DNA of 7,669 bases from Humitalea sp038249305 (GTDB taxonomy: Bacteria > Pseudomonadota > Alphaproteobacteria > Acetobacterales > Acetobacteraceae): assembly GCA_038249305.1 (NCBI GenBank), contig JBBRWI010000186.1, positions 1 to 7,669 on the forward strand, read 5' to 3'. The first letter of the stretch is position 1; every line of letters starts with the position of its first letter. Below are positions 1 through 6,126 of this stretch, piece by piece. Both the position numbers and the translations under genes were made by a program. The notes under the pieces were generated by a model. It had not been told where the DNA came from, did not search any database, and was given only the letters and a program-made list of their open reading frames with translations.

Positions 1-1327
1 CGGCACCTTCCATCGGGTTGACATAGTTCTGGATCCAACGGTTCAGCCAGACTTCGCAATCCGTCGCCTCCATGAAGGAGCCGATCTTGTCGCGCGCCAT
101 CACCTTGAGGAAATGGGCGAAGCGGCTGGTCGCCATGATGTACGGCAGGCGGGCGGAAATCGCCGCATTCGCGGTGGCTTCCGGCCGGTCGTACTTCTTC
201 GGCTTCTGCGTCGTCTGGGCACCGAAGAAGACCGAGTAATCGGTATTCTTGTAGTGGCAAAGCGGCAGAAAGCCGTTGTTGGACAGTTCCGCCTCACGCC
301 GGTCGGTGATGCCGATCTCGGTCGGGCACTTGGCGTCCATGTCGCCGTCATCCGAGGTGAAGACGTGGTTCGGCAGACCGGTGACCTTGCCGCCGCCTTC
401 CGCGCCGCGGATCGCGGTACACCAGCCGTATTGCGCGAAGGCGTCGGTCAGGCGGACACCATGCACGAAGGCCGCGTTCATCCAGCAGTATTCGTTGTGC
501 TCCATCGACTTGGCGGAGCCGTCGGCGTTGAACGGTGCTTCCTCGTAGACAAATTCCTCGATCGGCGACGTCGCGGCACCATAGGGCAGGCGCGCGATGA
601 CGCGCGGCAACACCAGGGTCACGAAGCGGCTGTCCTCGCTTTCGCGGAAGGAGCGCCACTTGGCGTATTCCTGGGTCTCGAAGATCTTCGACAGGTCGCG
701 CGGCTTGGACAATTCGCGATAGTCGGAGAAGCCGAACATGCCAGGGCCGGCAGCCGAGACGAAGGGCGCGAACCCCGCCGCCGCGACATTCGACATCAGG
801 CGGAGGGTTTCAACGTCGTCCGGATGGTTGGTCCACTCGTAGTCGCCGATCAAGGCGCCATATGGCTCGCCGCCGGGCGTGCCGAACTCGTTCTCGTAGA
901 TCTTCTTGAAAAGGCCGGACTGGTCGAATTCGACCGCACGCGTCAGGTCGCGATTGAGGTCGCGCTTCGACGCCTGCAGCATCCGGATCTTGAGGCTCGT
1001 GCCCGTCTCGCTGTTCATGACGAGATGGTGCATGCCCCGCCAGGAGCCTTCGAGCTTCAGGAACTTCTCGTTGTGGATGATGGCGTTCAGCTGCTCGGAC
1101 AGCTTGGCGTCGATTGCGGCGATGGCGCGGGTAAAGGTCTGCGTCAGGTTGCGGCTGTAGGTGATGGTGCCCTTCAGCGCTTCCTCGGTCAGAGCCTTGA
1201 TCAGGTCCTGGGCGCGATCGCGCTCGGTCTGCTTGGTCGCACCCAGCACCTGATCGAGGAAGGAGACCCCCGCGTCCTCGGTCGTCGTCGTGCCGGCAGC
1301 GCCGGGTTGGGCTTCGGTTCCGCTCAT
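1..1327 (-). CDS. tssC: Type VI secretion sheath large subunit TssC (VipB/ImpC/EvpB family), C-terminus cut by window edge
   Basis: TssC pairs with TssB to build the cytoplasmic contractile sheath around the Hcp tube; contraction drives the tube and spike out of the cell. The start is the ATG at 1327-1325, 4 bases after the tssB stop, with a strong AAGGAGG 9 bases upstream. From there 442 codons read open to the left edge without a stop. TssC proteins are usually about 490-500 residues, so roughly the last 50 are missing. Visible family landmarks are NEKFLKLEGSWRG at about residues 86-98, GDYEW at 161-165, RLPYG at 246-250 followed by SPIEEFVYEE at 254-263, and a C-terminal stretch LPYIMATSRFAHFLKVMARDK at about 394-414. 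A Thr-rich N-terminal tail leads into a helix, FLDQVLGATK (23-32), that resembles the ClpV recognition helix known from VipB. It is translated from the tssB transcript and probably translationally coupled to it. Identity is close to certain. Confidence 0.97.
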   Translation of the reverse strand, partial: MSGTEAQPGAAGTTTTEDAGVSFLDQVLGATKQTERDRAQDLIKALTEEALKGTITYSRNLTQTFTRAIAAIDAKLSEQLNAIIHNEKFLKLEGSWRGMHHLVMNSETGTSLKIRMLQASKRDLNRDLTRAVEFDQSGLFKKIYENEFGTPGGEPYGALIGDYEWTNHPDDVETLRLMSNVAAAGFAPFVSAAGPGMFGFSDYRELSKPRDLSKIFETQEYAKWRSFRESEDSRFVTLVLPRVIARLPYGAATSPIEEFVYEEAPFNADGSAKSMEHNEYCWMNAAFVHGVRLTDAFAQYGWCTAIRGAEGGGKVTGLPNHVFTSDDGDMDAKCPTEIGITDRREAELSNNGFLPLCHYKNTDYSVFFGAQTTQKPKKYDRPEATANAAISARLPYIMATSRFAHFLKVMARDKIGSFMEATDCEVWLNRWIQNYVNPMEGA

Positions 1328-1331
1328 GCGA

Positions 1332-1838
1332 TCAGCCCTCCTTCTTGTCGAGGCCGAGTTCGGCGGACAGCGCCTTCAGCTTGTCAGCGTCCTGCAGCAC
1401 CTCGTCCAGCAGGCCTTCCAGCTGGTCGGAATTGTCGGCCTTGCTCATCAGGTCGCGCAGCTTCGAGCGGGTGTCGAGCAGCGCCTTCAAAGCGGGAACT
1501 TGTTCGGCGACCTTGGCGGGGGCGAAGTCATCCATGCTGCGGAACTTCAGGTTCACACCCATCTGGCTGCCGTCGCCGGCCAGGGTGTTGTCAACCTTCA
1601 AGTTCAGGCCGGGGGCAACCCGCGCCATCACATCGTTGAAATTGTCGCGATCGATCTGCACGAACTTGCGTTCGGCCAGCGGCTTCAGCGGCTCCGACGG
1701 GTCGCCCGCAAAATCGCCCATGACACCGACGATGAAGGGCAGTTCCCGGACAATGGCCGCGCCCTCGGTCTCGACGTCGTAGGTAATGTGGACACGCGGC
1801 TTGCGCACGCGGTTCAACTTGTCATGAACGCTGGCCAT
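1332..1838 (-). CDS. tssB: Type VI secretion sheath small subunit TssB (VipA/ImpB family)
   Basis: TssB is the small sheath protein; it forms heterodimers with TssC that polymerise into the contractile sheath in the cytoplasm. The 168-residue product has the usual family length. It shows the family signature in order: PRVHITYDVETEGA near residues 14-27, ELPFIVGVMGDFAG at about 32-45, then LAERKFVQIDRDNF at about 54-67, with the conserved ERKF-x-x-ID core. The C-terminal third is predominantly helical and charged. It ends in DKKEG, whose codons also hold the Shine-Dalgarno of tssC. The ATG at 1838-1836 is preceded by GGGGAG with 5-base spacing on the minus strand. The gene sits 216 bases downstream of tssA and 4 bases upstream of tssC. 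The long gap from tssA suggests it may also have its own promoter. Confidence 0.97.
   Translation of the reverse strand: MASVHDKLNRVRKPRVHITYDVETEGAAIVRELPFIVGVMGDFAGDPSEPLKPLAERKFVQIDRDNFNDVMARVAPGLNLKVDNTLAGDGSQMGVNLKFRSMDDFAPAKVAEQVPALKALLDTRSKLRDLMSKADNSDQLEGLLDEVLQDADKLKALSAELGLDKKEG
1337..1343 (-). promoter_or_regulatory. Ribosome binding site of tssC, inside the end of tssB
   Basis: The minus strand reads AAGGAGG, a full Shine-Dalgarno, 9 bases before the tssC ATG. It lies within the last codons of tssB (Lys-Lys-Glu-Gly-stop), so ribosomes finishing tssB uncover or directly reuse the site. This fits coupled synthesis of the two sheath subunits, which are needed in equal numbers. It also fixes the tssC start. 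Confidence 0.8.
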
Positions 1839-1854
1839 CGGTTCTCCCCAACCG
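1839..1854 (-). promoter_or_regulatory. Shine-Dalgarno of tssB held in the loop of a small hairpin
   Basis: On the minus strand CGGTT and AACCG form a perfect 5-bp stem around a 6-base loop, GGGGAG, which is the tssB Shine-Dalgarno. The stem ends directly against the ATG at 1838. A site displayed in a loop next to the start could help or hinder ribosome entry depending on stem stability. The pairing is seen in the sequence; any regulatory effect is inference. Confidence 0.45.
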
Positions 1855-1895
1855 GCGCCCCATGCGCCGAAATGCTTTTGCGATGAAGGCCCATG

Positions 1896-1920
1896 CCATG
1901 GTCGCTGTGTGACCCCATGG
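1896..1920 (-). other. Imperfect inverted repeat in the tssB leader
   Basis: CCATGGTC (1896-1903) and GACCCCATGG (1911-1920) can pair over 8 bp with a 2-base bulge and a 7-base loop. No T-run follows on either strand, so it is not a classical terminator. It lies 58-82 bases upstream of the tssB start and would be in its 5' leader if the candidate promoter at 1969-1998 is used. It could be an operator, an RNA processing or stability element, or chance. Confidence 0.35.
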
Positions 1921-1968
1921 CGGGTTGGTCACTGGCGAAAATGGCCCGGCCCTACGCAACCCTGGCGG

Positions 1969-1998
1969 AGCCTAGGTCTTGATTAAACGCTCCGTCAA
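1969..1998 (-). promoter_or_regulatory. Candidate sigma-70-type promoter for tssBC
   Basis: On the minus strand TTGACG (1998-1993) is followed after 18 bases by TAGGCT (1974-1969). The -35 matches consensus at 5 of 6 positions. The -10 matches only 3 of 6, though it keeps the outer T, A and final T. Transcription would start near 1960, giving a leader of about 120 bases before tssB. The 216-base space between tssA and tssB is unusually long for genes of one operon, which makes a separate promoter plausible. The call rests on motif inspection only. Confidence 0.3.
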
Positions 1999-2054
1999 CG
2001 TTCGCTTTGCCAGAACCACGCGCGGCTGAAAGGGACGACCCGTCCGCAAAGCCC

Positions 2055-3185
2055 CTACTGGAGAGAGTCGGGCCGAATACCCAGGGAGGTGAGCATCGTG
2101 GCGCGCGCGTTTTCATCCTGCAACACCTCGGCCAGCAGCTCGGGCAGGCTCATGCGTCCACGGCGCACGGCACCGGTCAAGGTGTAGGCGAGGAAGGAGT
2201 GAGGCTCCGTCTTCTGAAAGAATTCAGCAAGCTGCGCCAGGACCTTGAGCGCCTGCTCACGCGACGCCGCGCTGGCGACCGGCACCCCCGAACTGCTTGC
2301 GGTTGTCTTCACGCTGGTGCTCCCCTCGGTCAGGTCGTCGGCCACGGCCACGACCTCGGCCTCGTCTTCCGCGATCACAGCTATCGCCTCCGGCCCGCCA
2401 GCCAGCGTGTCGGCCGCTTCACGCAGCCGGTCCAGCACCTCGGCGACGCGTCGCGCAGGGGGGCTGTCGTTGCCGAAGCGGGCGTCCAACTGGTCCTGGA
2501 ACGCCTGCCAGGCCTGTCGCGCGGCCCGTGCCTCGGCTGCGGTTGCCCTGAGCCCGACCATGTCGAACTTCGCCTCCGCCTGGATCAAGTCCAGCTTGAG
2601 AACCCCCTGCTTGTAGCGAAGCGTCTTGCGCTTTTCATCTGCCAGCCCGGCGGTCTCCAGGGCCGCCTCGTACTGGTAGAGTCCGAAAGAGTCGCCCGTC
2701 GGCCGCCGGAACAGCGCCATGCGGCGCAGCGACTGCATCACCGTGCCATCGCTGTCGCCACCAGCCAGGCCCCCGATGGGGGAGCCGCGACCCTCCATGC
2801 CGTCTTCATCCGGCTTTGGAAACCCGGCGTCCCAGAAGGTCTCCAGCAAGCCGGTCAGCAGGCGGGTGCCAGAGGTCAGTCCTGCCAGCCCATCCTGGCG
2901 GACCAGCGCCTCGGCCAGCCAGGCCGCGATCTCAAAATCCTTGGATTTCGTGGTCAGAATTTCCACAGCGACACGCCGGACCACGCGCCACCCTTCGACC
3001 GGGGGGCCATAGGCTTCCCCCTGGCTGTCGCGCGCGCGCTCCTCGGCGCGTGCCTCGGCGCGTGCATCCCGCAGCTTTTGATAGGGCGAACTGGGCGTGT
3101 AATCGTTGCGTAGATCCTCCCCCGCGCCATTGTTGGCCTCAAGCGGCGCCAGCATCCCGGCAACATCGACCACGTCTTCACTCAT
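2055..3185 (-). CDS. tssA: Type VI secretion assembly protein TssA (ImpA N-terminal domain, short form)
   Basis: TssA binds the baseplate and guides or caps the growing tube and sheath; it acts in the cytoplasm. The predicted product is 376 residues. The first 140 or so form an ImpA_N domain, with GEDLRNDY at about 22-29, a helix containing ARAEARAEER (41-50), and LLETFWDAGFPKPDEDG at about 113-129 followed by RGSPIGGL. The middle is helical. A low-complexity acidic and Ser/Thr/Ala-rich linker spans about 265-308. The C-terminal part carries the short-TssA signature EFFQKTEPHSFLAYTL (about 321-336) and GRMSLPELLAEVL (343-355); EPHSF stands where EPHSP is more usual. The frame stays open upstream to 3494, but that extension would overlap the divergent clpV start. 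The ATG at 3185, preceded by AGGGG, begins just before the domain and is preferred. Confidence 0.93.
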   Translation of the reverse strand: MSEDVVDVAGMLAPLEANNGAGEDLRNDYTPSSPYQKLRDARAEARAEERARDSQGEAYGPPVEGWRVVRRVAVEILTTKSKDFEIAAWLAEALVRQDGLAGLTSGTRLLTGLLETFWDAGFPKPDEDGMEGRGSPIGGLAGGDSDGTVMQSLRRMALFRRPTGDSFGLYQYEAALETAGLADEKRKTLRYKQGVLKLDLIQAEAKFDMVGLRATAAEARAARQAWQAFQDQLDARFGNDSPPARRVAEVLDRLREAADTLAGGPEAIAVIAEDEAEVVAVADDLTEGSTSVKTTASSSGVPVASAASREQALKVLAQLAEFFQKTEPHSFLAYTLTGAVRRGRMSLPELLAEVLQDENARATMLTSLGIRPDSLQ

Positions 3186-3203
3186 GCCTGGCCCCTGTGA
3201 TGG

Positions 3204-3232
3204 ATCGTTACCGACCGTTGCTAAGCAACGAT
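3204..3232. repeat. Nested inverted repeats between tssA and clpV, candidate operator
   Basis: A perfect dyad CGTTGC-TAA-GCAACG spans 3216-3230. A second pair, ATCGTT (3204-3209) and AACGAT (3227-3232), encloses it and shares its right half. The core is nearly symmetrical and not followed by a T-run, so it looks more like a binding site for a dimeric regulator than a terminator. It would lie in the tssA leader, about 19-47 bases upstream of the tssA ATG. No regulator gene is visible in the window. Confidence 0.4.
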
Positions 3233-3247
3233 TAACTTCCTCGTCCC

Positions 3248-3276
3248 AGCCTAGAGCCGCGGATTGCCATCCGCAA
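3248..3276 (-). promoter_or_regulatory. Candidate promoter for tssA, with a dyad in its spacer region
   Basis: On the minus strand TTGCGG (3276-3271) precedes TAGGCT (3253-3248) with 17 bases between. The matches to consensus are weak (about 3 of 6 each), but the same TAGGCT hexamer occurs in the candidate tssB promoter. A perfect dyad GCGGAT-TGCC-ATCCGC (3259-3274) overlaps the -35 and most of the spacer, where a repressor or MerR-like activator could bind. Transcription would start near 3240. No convincing plus-strand promoter for clpV was found in the same 189-base gap. Confidence 0.3.
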
Positions 3277-3374
3277 AGCGGTACGCCCACTGGACACGAA
3301 CGGATCGCGGAACGTAGCCTCCGCAACAGCAAGGACCTGCCGAGCAGCGGCGGCGACGGGGGGACCCAGGCTTC

Positions 3375-6020
3375 ATGGTTGCGATTGATCTCAAGGCGCT
3401 TGTCGGCCGCTTGACAGACGTCGGCCGGCGGCAGTTGGAAGCCTCGGCCGGGCTGACGCTCTCCCGCAGCCATTACAATGTGGAGATCGAGCATCTCCTG
3501 ACCAAGTTGATCGAGACGCCAGGCTCAGACGTATCGGCGATCCTGAAGCAGGCAGGCATAGACCCGGGCCGCGTGATGGGCGAGTTGACCCGGGCGCTGG
3601 ACAAGATGCGGACGGGTAACGCCCGCGCCCCCTCCCTGTCGCCCGACATCGTGACCTGGCTGCGCGAGGCCTGGATGATCGCCAGCCTGGAAGCGAATCA
3701 GGGCAAGATCCGCACCGGGCACATGCTCGCGGCCCTGCTGGGCGACGAGGCCCTGGCCCGCACGGTCAAGGACAGCGCACCGACCCTGCTGAACATCCCG
3801 GTCGATGCCCTGCGCAAGAACCTTGAAGCGCTGACCAAGGGCAGCGACGAGGAAGCCCAGGCGGCCATCGCAGCGCCCCCGGGTGGTGGCACCGCAACCG
3901 GTGCCGCCGGGGCCGAGGGCGCGCCGCGCGCCGGCGGGCCGCTGGAACAGTTTTGCACGGACCTCACGGCCTCGGCGCGGGCCGGCAAGATCGACCCGAT
4001 CCTTGGGCGCGATGCCGAAATCCGGCAGATGATCGACATCCTGACGCGGCGTCGCCAGAACAACCCGATTCTGACGGGGGAGGCCGGCGTCGGCAAGACG
4101 GCTGTGGTCGAAGGCCTGGCGCTTCGCATCGCCTCCGGGGACGTGCCGGAAGCGCTGCAGAAGGTGCGGCTGATGTCGCTCGACCTCGGCATGCTCCAGG
4201 CCGGCGCGGGAGTGAAAGGCGAATTTGAGAACCGGCTGAAGGGCGTCATCGACGGCGCCAAATCCAGCCCCACCCCTGTCGTGATGTTCATCGACGAAGC
4301 CCATACCCTGATCGGCGCGGGCGGCGCGGCGGGGCAGAACGATGCCGCCAACCTGCTAAAGCCGGCCTTGGCCCGCGGCGAACTGCGCTGTGTCGCCGCC
4401 ACGACATGGGCCGAGTACAAGAAGTACTTCGAGAAGGACGCCGCCCTCACCCGGCGCTTCCAGGTGGTCAAGGTCGAGGAGCCGACCCTTCCGCTGGCCA
4501 ACGCCATGCTGCGCGGACTGGTCGCCACCCTCGAAAAGCACCATGGCGTCCGCATCCTCGACGAAGCGGTGACAGAAACGGTGCGCCTGTCCGCCCGCTA
4601 CATCCCCGCGCGGCAGTTGCCCGACAAGGGTGTGTCGCTGCTGGACACGGCCTGCGCCCGAGTTTCCATGTCGCAGGCGGCGATTCCCGCGCCAATCGAG
4701 GACAAGACCCGGCGCCTGTCGCTGATCGCGACGGAACTCCTGGCGTTGGGGCGCGAGTCGGCGACCGGCGGCGACCACCAGAAACGCGTCGATGCGCTCA
4801 ACGCCGAACAGGCGGAGGTCGAGGCGCTACTGGCAGCGCTCAGGGCGCGCTGGGAACAGGAGAAGGCACTCGTCGGCCGGATCCGCGAATTACGCGAAGC
4901 CCTGGAGAACCCCACCGAAGGGCATGACGGCGAGGCAGCGCGCGCTGAACTCGGCACGGTTTCACAGGAACTTCACACGCTGCAGGGCGAGGAACCGTTG
5001 GTGCACCCGGTGGTCGACGGCCAAGCCGTCGCCGAGGTCGTCGCGACCTGGACCGGCATCCCGCTGGGCCGCATGGCGGGCGACGAGTTGAAGGGTGTCC
5101 TGGAACTCAACAGGCGTTTGCAGGAACGTGTGGTGGGTCAGGATCACGCCCTGGCGGCCATTGCGCAGGCGATCCGCACCAACCGCGCGGGGCTGGCTGA
5201 TCCGCGCAAGCCGATCGGCGTCTTCCTGATGGCCGGCACGTCGGGTGTCGGCAAGACCGAGACGGCCTTGGCTGTCGCCGACCTGCTCTATGGCGGCGAG
5301 CAGAACCTGACGACGATCAACATGAGCGAGTTCAAGGAAGAGCATAAGGTCGCGACGCTCATGGGGTCGCCGCCCGGCTACGTCGGCTACGGCGAAGGTG
5401 GCGTGCTGACCGAGGCGGTGCGCCGTCGCCCCTACTCCGTCATCCTGCTGGATGAGATGGAGAAGGCGCATCCGGGCGTGCAGGATGTTTTCTACCAGGT
5501 GTTCGACAAGGGCAACATGAAGGACGGCGAAGGCCGCGACATCGACTTCAAGAACTGCATCATCATCATGACATCCAACGCCGGGACGGACACCATCGCC
5601 AAGCTCTGCGCTGACCCGGAAACGTCACCGGAGCCGGAAGCCTTGGTGGAAGCGCTGCGGCCCGATCTGCTGAAGGTGTTCAAGCCGGCCTTCCTCGGCC
5701 GGTGCAACGTCGTGATCTTCTATCCTCTGGCGGATCATGTTCTACGGCAGATCGTTGGGCTGAAGCTACGCAGCATCGGGAAGCGTGTTCGTGAGGTCTA
5801 CGACGTTGCTTTCGATATTGAACCAGCGGTGACGGATGCCATCATCGAGCGGTGTCGCGAAGTTGAAAGCGGTGCACGAAATATCGAGAACATTCTGAAC
5901 CGAACTCTGCTACCAGAACTTTCAGCCGGCATCCTTGAGCGCTTGGCGGAAGGTCGCGAAATCACGAGGGTCCAGGTGGGCCTGAATGAGGAAGGCGGCT
6001 TCCGCTACGCACTCGATTGA
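3375..6020 (+). CDS. clpV: Type VI secretion AAA+ ATPase ClpV (TssH)
   Basis: ClpV is a hexameric Clp/Hsp100 ATPase that extracts TssC from contracted sheaths and recycles the subunits in the cytoplasm. The 881-residue product has the normal family length. Residues 1-160 form the Clp N-domain, which binds the TssC N-terminal helix. A Gly/Ala/Pro-rich linker follows (about 161-190). The first ATPase domain has Walker A GEAGVGKT (235-242), Walker B VVMFIDEAH (302-310) and arginines 360-361. The helical middle domain spans about 440-540. The second ATPase domain has Walker A GTSGVGKT (621-628), Walker B VILLDEMEKAHP (689-700), pore loop GYVGY (668-672) and a sensor-2 GARN (833-836). The first pore loop reads GAGVKGEFE, without the Tyr typical of ClpB, in line with ClpV rather than a general disaggregase. 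The start at 3375 follows a G-rich stretch with AGG close by. hcp lies 106 bases downstream on the same strand. Confidence 0.97.
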   Translation: MVAIDLKALVGRLTDVGRRQLEASAGLTLSRSHYNVEIEHLLTKLIETPGSDVSAILKQAGIDPGRVMGELTRALDKMRTGNARAPSLSPDIVTWLREAWMIASLEANQGKIRTGHMLAALLGDEALARTVKDSAPTLLNIPVDALRKNLEALTKGSDEEAQAAIAAPPGGGTATGAAGAEGAPRAGGPLEQFCTDLTASARAGKIDPILGRDAEIRQMIDILTRRRQNNPILTGEAGVGKTAVVEGLALRIASGDVPEALQKVRLMSLDLGMLQAGAGVKGEFENRLKGVIDGAKSSPTPVVMFIDEAHTLIGAGGAAGQNDAANLLKPALARGELRCVAATTWAEYKKYFEKDAALTRRFQVVKVEEPTLPLANAMLRGLVATLEKHHGVRILDEAVTETVRLSARYIPARQLPDKGVSLLDTACARVSMSQAAIPAPIEDKTRRLSLIATELLALGRESATGGDHQKRVDALNAEQAEVEALLAALRARWEQEKALVGRIRELREALENPTEGHDGEAARAELGTVSQELHTLQGEEPLVHPVVDGQAVAEVVATWTGIPLGRMAGDELKGVLELNRRLQERVVGQDHALAAIAQAIRTNRAGLADPRKPIGVFLMAGTSGVGKTETALAVADLLYGGEQNLTTINMSEFKEEHKVATLMGSPPGYVGYGEGGVLTEAVRRRPYSVILLDEMEKAHPGVQDVFYQVFDKGNMKDGEGRDIDFKNCIIIMTSNAGTDTIAKLCADPETSPEPEALVEALRPDLLKVFKPAFLGRCNVVIFYPLADHVLRQIVGLKLRSIGKRVREVYDVAFDIEPAVTDAIIERCREVESGARNIENILNRTLLPELSAGILERLAEGREITRVQVGLNEEGGFRYALD

Positions 6021-6030
6021 CGGCAACGGC

Positions 6031-6059
6031 TTGGCCTCGGGTAACCCCGTGGCCAGAAT
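6031..6059 (+). promoter_or_regulatory. Candidate hcp promoter overlapped by an inverted repeat
   Basis: TTGGCC (6031-6036) and CAGAAT (6054-6059) are separated by 17 bases, each matching 4 of 6 consensus positions. A dyad TGGCC-T-CGGG / CCCG-T-GGCCA (6032-6041 and 6046-6055), broken only by one T-T mismatch, spans the gap between the boxes. It could be an operator controlling hcp separately from clpV. In a clpV-hcp transcript it could instead fold as a hairpin that protects the hcp mRNA. No T-run follows, so it is not a terminator. Function is inferred only from position. Confidence 0.35.
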
Positions 6060-6112
6060 CACCGACCGGGCAGCACGCCGCGCTGACCGGACCGGCACAT
6101 GGCGCGGCATTG

Positions 6113-6123
6113 GGAGTGGAGAG
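6113..6123 (+). promoter_or_regulatory. Ribosome binding site of hcp
   Basis: A purine-rich GGAGTGGAGAG precedes the ATG at 6127. It offers two overlapping Shine-Dalgarno-like cores, the upstream one (GGGAG, 6112-6116) at about 10 bases and the downstream one at 3 bases from the start. It decides the start against an in-frame ATG at 5986, which would overlap clpV and add 47 unrelated residues. Confidence 0.65.
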
Positions 6124-6126
6124 ACC

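Noticed and set aside
113..1639. Long plus-strand open frame of 508 codons
   Set aside because: It lies antisense over tssC and tssB, whose minus-strand products are clear family members. It reads as Arg/Ala/Gly-rich shadow sequence without recognisable domains, as expected from high GC.
1999..2015. Sigma-54-like sequence (minus strand TGGCAAAGCGAACGTT) upstream of tssB
   Set aside because: T6SS genes are sometimes sigma-54 dependent, and the GG element is present. But the expected GC at the -12 position reads GT and the rest of the -12 box does not match.
2033..2045. Small dyad GGACG-ACC-CGTCC just after the tssA stop as a terminator
   Set aside because: The stem has only 5 bp and on the minus strand is followed by CTTTCAG rather than a T-run, so termination is not supported.
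2007..3113. Plus-strand open frame of 368 codons
   Set aside because: It is antisense to tssA, shows no recognisable motif, and comes from the GC-rich codon pattern of the real gene.
3186..3494. Upstream extension of tssA (103 extra residues in frame)
   Set aside because: It would overlap the divergent clpV start and add sequence unlike the ImpA family. The ATG at 3185 has a ribosome binding site and leads straight into the ImpA_N domain.
5986..6126. Upstream in-frame start adding 47 residues to Hcp
   Set aside because: It overlaps the end of clpV, adds Arg-rich sequence foreign to Hcp, and the purine-rich ribosome binding site at 6113-6123 supports 6127.
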